This document shows, one piece after another, positions 1 to 5,391 of a stretch of 9,987 bases of DNA. The notes beneath the pieces were generated by a model that searched no databases, had not been told where the DNA came from, and saw only the letters and a list, made by a program, of their open reading frames with translations. The position numbers were made by a program, and so were the translations under genes. This DNA comes from Bacteroidales bacterium (lineage in GTDB: Bacteria; Bacteroidota; Bacteroidia; Bacteroidales; VadinHA17), in NCBI GenBank assembly GCA_003501665.1, contig DNOQ01000056.1, positions 653 to 10,639 on the forward strand, in the 5' to 3' direction. Each line of letters begins with the position of its first letter. Position 1 is the stretch's first letter.

Positions 1-57
1 CCTTCCCCTGCAACATTCGAAAGGGTTGTTGCGTTAAATCAAAAATCTGATATTTGA
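1..57 (+). CDS. Possible C-terminal tail of an upstream gene (partial)
   Basis: Frame 1 is open from the window edge to a TGA at 55-57 and reads PSPATFERVVALNQKSDI. The composition (Phe-Glu-Arg-Val-Val, Leu-Asn-Gln-Lys) is protein-like, and a gene ending here would leave about 65 bases before the next start. Only 18 codons are visible, the other two forward frames stay open nearly as long, and I recognise no family. It is a weak call that needs sequence to the left of the window. Confidence 0.25.
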   Translation, partial: PSPATFERVVALNQKSDI

Positions 58-89
58 AAACGGGTTCTTAATATTTAAGAAAAGATTTT

Positions 90-97
90 TATCTTTA
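90..97 (+). promoter_or_regulatory. Candidate Bacteroidota -7 element (TATCTTTA)
   Basis: TATCTTTA differs from the Bacteroidota primary-sigma -7 consensus TAnnTTTG only at the last base. It lies 26 bases before the ATG of the repeat/GH16 gene. The identical octamer lies exactly the same distance ahead of peptidase E (4571-4578), which supports a functional role. No clear -33 TTG/TTTG box sits at the usual ~20-base spacing, so this is inference from one box and its repeated placement. Confidence 0.4.
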
Positions 98-123
98 TAC
101 GCTGTATCTAAAACATTTAACCA

Positions 124-1740
124 ATGGCAAGTCTAAAGCTTTTACTCGGATTAATTCCCTCCACTTCAAAATTAGAACTAGCTGAAAAGGCCCTGACAGA
201 TGAATATGAAAAACTTAAAGCCTTTACAGGCTCTGATCTCCTCTCCCGATACAATAAACTGAATGACCTCATCAATTCTTCCGATTTCAGGCAGAAAAAA
301 AAGGAAATTGAATCACTTCAGTATAAGAACTCCGAAGAGTATGCAAGGGAAGATGAATTCCTTTCATTGCAAAAAGCAAAGGATATCGCTCTATATTTTA
401 AAACAGTTGCCGGAAGTACCCTGAAAAGATTCCGGGGAATGGATGGTTCTTCAAAAATCAGGGATTTCGAAACTCTGCAGGAATATATAAATTCCTTTGA
501 ATTCAAACAGAAGCAGAAAATGAAACCGGTGACCTTCAAAGATACTGACGAATACAGAACTTATCTTGAATTTAAAAATCTCAAAAAGGATCCTGAGATT
601 AAAACCTATTATAAAGCTCTCAAAAAAGGCGAAGCAACAAAATCAAAAGCTGTTGAAAGATTCGAAGAATTAAAGGCGTTTGTAAACAGTTCCGCTTTTC
701 TTGCAAAAAAGAACATGAAACCCATTACTTTCAAGGATTCTGAAGAATATAAAAAATTACTCGAATATAAACGGCTTAAAGAAAGTATTGATATAAAGGA
801 ATACTACAAATTCAAAAACTCAAAGGAATATGCAAATTTCCTGAATACTGACGGATCCCAGAGACTGGCAAGATACAATGAGCTCAGGGATTATGTTGCC
901 ACAGTTGAATTCAAAGAGAAAAAGAATTATTACCTGGATAAAAAGAGGTTTGAAAAAACCGAAATGTTTAAAACTATTCAGGAATTTGCCAGTCTGAAAA
1001 AGAATGAAGATATTATCTGGTATTTTAAAGTAAAAGATTCCGATAAATTCGATCTGCTGAAAAACAGGGAGCTGACATTCTGCGATGAATTCAACGGTGA
1101 CAGGCTTGATACTACAAAATGGCTCACAAATTATTACTGGGGTGATAAACTTCTTCATGAAAGGTATTCTGTTGAACCGGATCTGCAGGCATACACCGAA
1201 AAAGAGAATTTTGAGGTCCGGAACAGTCTTCTGAAGATCATTACAAAACCTCAGAAATTCATGAGCAAGGTTTGGAATCTCCAAGATGGGTTCAGACCAA
1301 AAGAATTCAATTTTACATCAGGGATTGTTAATACAGGCATAAGTTTCCGCCAGCAATATGGTATATTTTCAGCCAAGGTTAAACTTGGAAATCCATCGGC
1401 AAAATGTGCATTCTGGATGCTTGCCGGTAAGATCACTCCTCACATTGATGTTTGCCGGACTTCAGACGGAAAGGTAATGTTCGATTATTTCCCGGGTACA
1501 GAAAAAAGACTCAAATCATCTGTTGGTTCCAGGTATGCGAATGACTTCTACATATATACGCTTGAATGGACACCGGATAAACTTGTCTGGAAAATAAATG
1601 ATACGGTTGCATTCACCTGCACCACTGATGTACCCCGTGAGCCGATGTATATTCTCTTTTCCGGTGGCCTCGATAAACCGGTCAACAGCATGACAACAAT
1701 GGAGATTGACTGGGTGAGGGTGTATCAACCCAAAAAATAA
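124..1740 (+). CDS. Repeat protein with C-terminal GH16-like domain lacking catalytic glutamates
   Basis: The 538-residue product has two parts. Residues ~28-315 are charged, Lys/Glu/Tyr/Phe-rich and hold four degenerate repeats starting near residues 43, 115, 180 and 251. Each has an [FY]xxLxxxVNSxxF helix-like stretch followed by FKDSEEYxxxxEYxxLKxxxDIxxYYK. Residues ~318-536 show the glycoside hydrolase family 16 / laminarinase concanavalin-like fold: DEFNGDRLDTTKW at the start, FRQQYGIFSAKVKLGNP, AFWML, TLEWTPDKLVWKIN, and the closing MEIDWVRVYQ strand. Where active GH16 enzymes have ExDxxE, this protein has HIDVCR (residues 440-445), keeping only the Asp. Hydrolysis by the usual retaining mechanism therefore looks impossible, and carbohydrate binding is more likely. 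There is no convincing signal peptide or lipobox; the N-terminus has only a short hydrophobic run (LKLLLGLI). It appears to be a single-gene transcription unit, bounded by a -7-like element upstream and inverted repeats downstream. The fold assignment is firm; the cellular role is unknown. Confidence 0.85.
   Translation: MASLKLLLGLIPSTSKLELAEKALTDEYEKLKAFTGSDLLSRYNKLNDLINSSDFRQKKKEIESLQYKNSEEYAREDEFLSLQKAKDIALYFKTVAGSTLKRFRGMDGSSKIRDFETLQEYINSFEFKQKQKMKPVTFKDTDEYRTYLEFKNLKKDPEIKTYYKALKKGEATKSKAVERFEELKAFVNSSAFLAKKNMKPITFKDSEEYKKLLEYKRLKESIDIKEYYKFKNSKEYANFLNTDGSQRLARYNELRDYVATVEFKEKKNYYLDKKRFEKTEMFKTIQEFASLKKNEDIIWYFKVKDSDKFDLLKNRELTFCDEFNGDRLDTTKWLTNYYWGDKLLHERYSVEPDLQAYTEKENFEVRNSLLKIITKPQKFMSKVWNLQDGFRPKEFNFTSGIVNTGISFRQQYGIFSAKVKLGNPSAKCAFWMLAGKITPHIDVCRTSDGKVMFDYFPGTEKRLKSSVGSRYANDFYIYTLEWTPDKLVWKINDTVAFTCTTDVPREPMYILFSGGLDKPVNSMTTMEIDWVRVYQPKK
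205..1068 (+). repeat. Four degenerate ~70-residue protein repeats (coding)
   Basis: Repeat cores lie at about 250-402, 466-615, 661-810 and 874-1026, with start-to-start spacings of 72, 65 and 71 codons. Copies 2 and 3 are closest: KMKPVTFKDTDEY against NMKPITFKDSEEY, both continuing to a Tyr-Tyr-Lys. Copies 1 and 4 are more diverged and lack the MKP box. Short linkers between the cores (such as LKRFRGMDGSSKIRDFETL and NTDGSQRLARYNEL) also resemble one another. The repeats are visible in protein and not as exact DNA copies, so the duplication is old. The alternating aromatic/charged pattern looks helical and faintly recalls FF-type modules, but I cannot assign a known domain. Confidence 0.75.
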
Positions 1741-1753
1741 TCCGGAACATCTT

Positions 1754-1808
1754 ACCCCCTTTCAGGAGGTAGTCATAATCAGTCATCTGACTGATTATGT
1801 CCGGGGGT
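1754..1808. terminator. Perfect 12-bp inverted repeat with outer C5/G5 arms, 3' of the GH16 gene
   Basis: Arms CATAATCAGTCA (1774-1785) and TGACTGATTATG (1788-1799) are perfect inverse complements separated by only TC. As RNA this gives a stem of about 11 bp with a four-base loop. ACCCCC at 1754-1759 can pair with GGGGGT at 1803-1808 as an outer stem across an asymmetric internal loop. It starts 13 bases after the GH16 stop codon, fitting a transcript-end hairpin, but no T-tract follows directly. It could instead be a dimeric-regulator operator. Confidence 0.5.
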
Positions 1809-1824
1809 CTTCCCGTTTTAACAT

Positions 1825-1864
1825 AGGGCGTTGCATGCAACACCCTGCAATTACGTTATTTTTT
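1825..1864. terminator. Second inverted repeat followed by a T run
   Basis: AGGG-C-GTTGCATGCAAC-A-CCCT (1825-1846) is a 22-base palindrome with a single mismatched pair (C1829/A1842), centred on TTGCATGCAA. Six Ts follow at 1859-1864, twelve bases after the stem, which is further than in a standard intrinsic terminator. Together with the hairpin just upstream it probably insulates the GH16 gene from the sigma operon. A regulator binding site is the alternative. Confidence 0.4.
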
Positions 1865-1871
1865 CAATGCT

Positions 1872-1897
1872 TGTAACTATTGGCACATTTATCCGTC
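1872..1897 (+). promoter_or_regulatory. Candidate ECF-type promoter of the sigma operon (TGTAAC-N16-CGTC)
   Basis: TGTAAC at 1872-1877 and CGTC at 1894-1897 are separated by 16 bases. This matches the classical ECF layout of an AAC-containing -35 box and a CGT-containing -10 box, as in Bacillus SigX/SigM/SigW promoters. The expected start of transcription near 1904 would leave a leader of about 14 bases before the ATG at 1918. The same GTAACT-N15-CGTCT string recurs ahead of the barrel gene. It suggests autoregulation by the sigma factor encoded just downstream. Confidence 0.6.
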
Positions 1898-1917
1898 TTT
1901 AGCTTGTAATATGGTTT

Positions 1918-2403
1918 ATGACTGTAAAGGAATATAACAGATCTGTTGAAGAGTATGCCGATTCTGTTTACCGCTTCATACTTGCAGATATAAGGGATGA
2001 AGAACGGGCGAATGATATCGTTCAGGACACTTTCGAGAAACTGTGGAGAAACGTTTCAGAGCTTGATTTTACGGTGGTTAAATCGTGGCTCTTTTCAACA
2101 GCATATCATGGCATGATAGATATTATCAGGAAGGAAAAAAGGATGACAATACTTGAGGATAACCATACAAGAGAACTTGTTTACGAATCCCAGTACAACG
2201 ACCTGAATGAGATACTTCATGCAGCCCTGGAACGACTGCCTGAACATCAGAGATCTGTAATTCTGTTACGCGATTATGAAGGATACAGCTACCAGGAGAT
2301 AAGCGAAATAACCGGGATGAGCGAAGCTCAGGTCAAGATAAATATTTACCGGGGAAGGGTAGCCCTTAAAAATTATATAGGTAAGATTGAAACTGTTATT
2401 TAA
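1918..2403 (+). CDS. ECF-subfamily RNA polymerase sigma factor
   Basis: This 161-residue protein has the compact two-domain architecture of group 4 (extracytoplasmic function) sigma factors. Region 2 spans residues ~10-76, with the core-binding/-10 melting signature NDIVQDTFEKLWRN (32-45) and KSWLFSTAYHGMIDIIRKEKR (55-75). Region 4 spans ~99-154, with LPEHQRSVILLRDYEGYSYQEIS and the helix-turn-helix MSEAQVKINIYRGR. The length is normal for the family and there is no C-terminal extension. Its stop codon overlaps the start of the anti-sigma gene by one base (TAATG), indicating translational coupling. A candidate ECF promoter lies directly upstream, so self-activation is likely. The inducing signal cannot be read from the sequence. 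Confidence 0.95.
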   Translation: MTVKEYNRSVEEYADSVYRFILADIRDEERANDIVQDTFEKLWRNVSELDFTVVKSWLFSTAYHGMIDIIRKEKRMTILEDNHTRELVYESQYNDLNEILHAALERLPEHQRSVILLRDYEGYSYQEISEITGMSEAQVKINIYRGRVALKNYIGKIETVI

Positions 2404-3509
2404 TGATGCAGCCCGACAGATCATATTATGAAATATGGATTGCCGACTGGCTCGCGGGAAATCTTGACAGTGAGCAAATAAAGCTTTTTCAGGAATTCCT
2501 GGATCGTAATCCTGACCTGAAAGAGGAAGCAGAATCCCTGTTAGTTACAGCAGTCTCACCTGAAAAAATCTCCTTTAAAGGAAAGGAAAGGTTTAAAAGA
2601 AGTGCGAAAGACCTTACCCCGGCCCAGGTGGAATACCTTTCTGTGGCCTGCCTCGAAAATGATCTTTCGCCAGAGCAGCTTGATGATCTGAATGAATGTA
2701 CAGATAATGACCCGGACTTACGGGAACTTTCTGAATCGGTCAGGAGAATGAAGCTTATTCCGCCCGATTATAAGTACTTGTTCAAAGAGAGGCTAAGGAA
2801 GAGAACCATGACTGAAGAGATCCTGCGTCTCAGTATTAAAGCATTAAGTGCTGCTGCCACAGTTGCCATTTTAGTTTTTATCTCTGTTCTTATATCAAGA
2901 GAGATAAAACAAAGGATCAATCTTACAGCCACTGACGAAACCCGTGAAATTGAACCTGTAATCCTTTATTCAGAGGTTTTATATGAAAGTGAAGATGAAT
3001 CACCCCCGGCTATATCACAAAAGGTAAATGATGCCGTAGACCGGGCTCTGATTCCTGATACCGGATCCGATGATCAATCAGCTGTTTCGGTGACAGATGA
3101 TAATAATCTTACAAATCTAAGAGCCAGTTTATTAACCGGACCGGGTGAGATAAGAACAGCCGGTCTGCCCGATTTCAATATTTCGGTTATTAAAGAACCG
3201 CTTAATTATACGCTTGTTGCCTCAAACGTGCCATATCGTGAACCTTTGTATGATGACAGGAATGGTCTGACCAGATTCCTTGCAAGAACTTTCCGGGAAA
3301 AGATCCTGAGGGAGGATACCGGAAGCGATGCACCTGTAAGACCTTATGAAATTGCATCAGCCGGAATTAACGGTATAAGCAGACTTTTCGGATTTGAGAT
3401 GGCACTGGTCAGTATCACTGATGACCAGGGAGAACTTAAATCACTCTATTTCAGCTCCAGACTTCTGAAAATAAATGCACCTGTAAAGAAAGATGAAGCG
3501 ATGCAGTAA
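2403..3509 (+). CDS. Membrane-anchored anti-sigma factor with duplicated N-terminal module
   Basis: The 368-residue product starts at the ATG overlapping the sigma stop; a second ATG follows immediately (MMQPD). The cytoplasmic part (1-~140) holds two related modules: WLAGNLDSEQIKLFQEFLDRNPDL (17-40) and CLENDLSPEQLDDLNECTDNDPDL (83-106). Each is followed by a basic stretch ending FKGKERFKR or LFKERLRKR. Such LxGxLsxEExxxFxxxLxxNPxL segments are typical of Bacteroidota anti-sigma/FecR-like N-termini. A single membrane segment follows at ~143-165 (IKALSAAATVAILVFISVLI), then an acidic ~200-residue periplasmic region with no family I recognise. There is no HxxxCxxC zinc motif. Gene order sigma / membrane protein / barrel strongly implies it sequesters the upstream sigma factor and releases it on an envelope signal. 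Function is inferred from architecture and position. Confidence 0.8.
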   Translation: MMQPDRSYYEIWIADWLAGNLDSEQIKLFQEFLDRNPDLKEEAESLLVTAVSPEKISFKGKERFKRSAKDLTPAQVEYLSVACLENDLSPEQLDDLNECTDNDPDLRELSESVRRMKLIPPDYKYLFKERLRKRTMTEEILRLSIKALSAAATVAILVFISVLISREIKQRINLTATDETREIEPVILYSEVLYESEDESPPAISQKVNDAVDRALIPDTGSDDQSAVSVTDDNNLTNLRASLLTGPGEIRTAGLPDFNISVIKEPLNYTLVASNVPYREPLYDDRNGLTRFLARTFREKILREDTGSDAPVRPYEIASAGINGISRLFGFEMALVSITDDQGELKSLYFSSRLLKINAPVKKDEAMQ

Positions 3510-3530
3510 CTTTTAAATCAACTGTACGTC
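3505..3530 (+). promoter_or_regulatory. Candidate internal ECF-type promoter (AGTAAC-N16-CGTC) for the barrel gene
   Basis: GTAAC at 3506-3510 and CGTC at 3527-3530 are separated by 16 bases, the same spacing as at 1872-1897. Both sites extend to GTAACT-N15-CGTCT. The TAA of the -35 box is the stop codon of the anti-sigma gene. From the end of CGTC to the ATG at 3552 there are 21 bases, against 20 at the sigma gene. This would let the barrel gene be made in excess of its regulator genes. Confidence 0.6.
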
Positions 3531-3551
3531 TCAGCAGAAAACACTACACCC

Positions 3552-4544
3552 ATGAAGAGAAATTTTACACAAATAAAAAGATTGGGACTGATAATGTTCC
3601 TTGCAGTATACCTGGTCCAGGGATTCGGACAGAAGAGCTCCGCTGCCAGAAATACAACCACAAAGGATTCAGCTGTTACTGATTCCGGTGAGGCCTTAAA
3701 GGTTGTTGTCGGAAATGACCTTTTAATAATTCAGGATGGGAAAGAAGCTTTGAAAGTTAAAGTGGGCAGCAGGGGTATTACAATACTTGAATCACTTGAA
3801 GCCGGGGAACCCAGGATCCGTATTGAAAAATATGATGAAAACACGGAAGATTATTTTACACCGGGAAACCGATCTCATTATTACCAAGATAAGGAGAAAG
3901 AGAGAGCTGAGAGAAGAAGCCGGTTCAAAGGACACTGGACAGGGATCGAATTCGGATTCAATAACTATCTCACCCCGGATAACAGTCTTACTCTGCCTGA
4001 AAGTATCGACTACATGTCGCTTCATTCAGGAAAATCACATAATTTCAATATCAACGTTGCACAAACAAGTCTGGGTCTTGCAAGGCGCATTGGCTTTGTT
4101 ACAGGCCTGGGAATTAACTGGAATAATTACAGATTCGATAAAAACAATAATATCATAAAAGGAGAAAACGGAGTAATTGATAAATATGATCCCGAAATGA
4201 TCCTTAAAAAATCAAAATTTTCAACCTTATATCTTACCCTCCCGGTTTTGCTGGAATTTCAGATACCAGCTGACCATAATCATCTCAATATAGCTGCAGG
4301 ACCCATAGGGGCAGTGAAATTATATTCCTGTTCAAAGATGATTTTTGAGGGAAACGACAAGGTAAAATCAGAAGATGATTTCAGTCTCAATATGTTGCGC
4401 TATGGTGCAACGGCCCGGATAGGATATGAGAATATCCAGGTTTACGGAACATATTATTACACTTCGCTGTTTAAATCAGGAAAGAGCCCTGGCGGAATCG
4501 ATCTCTATCCTTTCGAAATAGGTATTGCATTTACGATAGATTAA
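3552..4544 (+). CDS. Outer-membrane beta-barrel protein of the sigma operon
   Basis: The 330-residue protein begins with a signal peptide (MKRNFTQIKR, then hydrophobic LGLIMFLAVYLVQGFG, with likely cleavage near residue 27). A short periplasmic region follows with a tandem repeat: EALKVVVGNDLLIIQDG (48-64) and EALKVKVGSRGITILES (65-81). After a charged linker (EKERAERRSRFKGHW), residues ~129-330 form alternating amphipathic strands: WTGIEFGFNNYL, NFNINVAQTSLGLARRIGFVTGLGINW, LYLTLPVLLEFQI, LNIAAGPIGAVKLY, LRYGATARIGYENIQVYGTYYYTSLF, and a final FEIGIAFTID. This resembles the small porin/PorT-like OmpW-size barrels common in Bacteroidota. It closes the sigma/anti-sigma operon and has its own candidate ECF promoter, so it is probably a main output of the circuit. 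It could be a sensor, pore or structural barrel; the sequence does not decide. Confidence 0.82.
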   Translation: MKRNFTQIKRLGLIMFLAVYLVQGFGQKSSAARNTTTKDSAVTDSGEALKVVVGNDLLIIQDGKEALKVKVGSRGITILESLEAGEPRIRIEKYDENTEDYFTPGNRSHYYQDKEKERAERRSRFKGHWTGIEFGFNNYLTPDNSLTLPESIDYMSLHSGKSHNFNINVAQTSLGLARRIGFVTGLGINWNNYRFDKNNNIIKGENGVIDKYDPEMILKKSKFSTLYLTLPVLLEFQIPADHNHLNIAAGPIGAVKLYSCSKMIFEGNDKVKSEDDFSLNMLRYGATARIGYENIQVYGTYYYTSLFKSGKSPGGIDLYPFEIGIAFTID

Positions 4545-4558
4545 AAGGGTTACAGATC

Positions 4559-4598
4559 GGACAGATATAGTATCTTTATACAATCACCAAATCTGTCC
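4559..4598. promoter_or_regulatory. Inverted repeat GGACAGAT...ATCTGTCC flanking a -7-like element
   Basis: GGACAGAT (4559-4566) and ATCTGTCC (4591-4598) are perfect 8-bp inverse complements 24 bases apart. They enclose the TATCTTTA element at 4571-4578. A further direct ACAGAT copy lies at 4552-4557. The arrangement could be an operator for a dimeric regulator around the peptidase E promoter, or a weak hairpin at the end of the barrel transcript. No T-tract is present. The 8-bp length makes chance possible. Confidence 0.3.
4571..4578 (+). promoter_or_regulatory. Candidate Bacteroidota -7 element for pepE (TATCTTTA)
   Basis: The octamer is identical to the one at 90-97 and also sits 26 bases before its ATG. 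It is one base off the TAnnTTTG consensus. It would start a separate transcript for peptidase E after the sigma operon. A -33 box is not evident. Confidence 0.4.
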
Positions 4599-4604
4599 AG
4601 ACTA

Positions 4605-5318
4605 ATGAATCTGTTATTAATAAGTAATTCCACCAATCCGGGGGAACCTTATCTCGACTATCCGAAGCACAATATCCGCGAATTTCTGGGGCCGGAACCT
4701 GTTGAGGTACTGTTTATCCCCTATGCAGCCGTTACATTTTCATATGATTTATATGAAGAAAAGGTATCAGAGCGTTTCCGCGAAGCAGGGCATAAAATTA
4801 TTTCAATACATCACTTCGGCGATCCCGTAAAAGCTGTCCGTGATGCAGAAGCTATAGCAGTGGGAGGCGGAAATACATGGAAACTGTTAAAAATCATCAG
4901 GGATAACAATCTTATCAAACCGGTAAGGGATAAGGTCACCGGGGGAATTCCTTACATAGGCTGGAGTGCAGGATCAAATGTGGCTTGTCCGACTATGATG
5001 ACCACAAATGATATGCCTGTGGTTCAACCTGATTCATTCAGTTCATTTGATCTGATCCCATTTCAGATAAACCCTCATTATCTTGATGCCAATCCGGAAG
5101 GTCATGCAGGGGAAACCCGTGAGCAGAGAATAATGGAATTCATTGAAATGAATCCTCATCTATATGTTGTGGGATTACGTGAGGGCACAATGCTGGAAGT
5201 CAGGAATGAAAAAATTCGTCTGATGGGCCCGCGGAAAGCCAGGATATTCAAACAAGGGATCCCGCCTTATGAACTTGGTGATAAAGATGATTTCTCATGG
5301 CTCCTGAAAAACAGATAA
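4605..5318 (+). CDS. pepE: Peptidase E (alpha-aspartyl dipeptidase, family S51)
   Basis: Peptidase E hydrolyses dipeptides with N-terminal aspartate in the cytoplasm. The 237-residue length and the whole sequence fit the family. It starts MNLLLISNSTNPGEPYL, continues with LFIPYAAVTFSYDLY, then the GGGNTWKLL loop, and the nucleophile elbow GWSAGSN with Ser121. Asp136 in TTNDMP and His158 in INPHYLD complete the triad; these align one position off Salmonella PepE Ser120/Asp135/His157. All catalytic residues are present, so it should be active. There is no signal peptide. It is separated by 60 bases from the barrel gene and 73 or fewer from the AsmA start, and has its own -7-like element, so it is probably transcribed independently of the sigma operon. 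Confidence 0.95.
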   Translation: MNLLLISNSTNPGEPYLDYPKHNIREFLGPEPVEVLFIPYAAVTFSYDLYEEKVSERFREAGHKIISIHHFGDPVKAVRDAEAIAVGGGNTWKLLKIIRDNNLIKPVRDKVTGGIPYIGWSAGSNVACPTMMTTNDMPVVQPDSFSSFDLIPFQINPHYLDANPEGHAGETREQRIMEFIEMNPHLYVVGLREGTMLEVRNEKIRLMGPRKARIFKQGIPPYELGDKDDFSWLLKNR

Positions 5319-5341
5319 TATTCAGATTCTCTCAAATAAAT

Positions 5342-5349
5342 TAACTTTG
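5342..5349 (+). promoter_or_regulatory. Consensus -7 element TAACTTTG ahead of the AsmA gene
   Basis: TAACTTTG is an exact match to the Bacteroidota -7 consensus TAnnTTTG, in the gap between pepE and the AsmA gene. Transcription would begin near 5355-5357. This places the TTG at 5347-5349 inside the promoter and makes the ATG at 5371 or 5392 the real start. A clear -33 box is not seen about 20 bases upstream (ATATTC). Confidence 0.5.
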
Positions 5350-5391
5350 TTCACCGTTATCCGGCTACAAATGTGTTTTACCGGTAAGTGG

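Noticed and set aside
820..1284. 154-codon reverse-strand open frame inside the GH16/repeat gene
   Set aside because: It lies fully opposite a well-supported gene, is Phe/Ile/Cys-rich as expected for the complement of Lys/Glu-rich codons, and shows no family motif.
1741..1917. Possible small RNA or riboswitch in the GH16-sigma gap
   Set aside because: The structure is explained by two simple hairpins and a promoter; no known riboswitch core is visible and no independent promoter for a small RNA is clear.
3787..4158. 123-codon forward open frame overlapping the barrel gene in another frame
   Set aside because: The barrel frame has a signal peptide and strand pattern; this frame is a compositional by-product with no motif.
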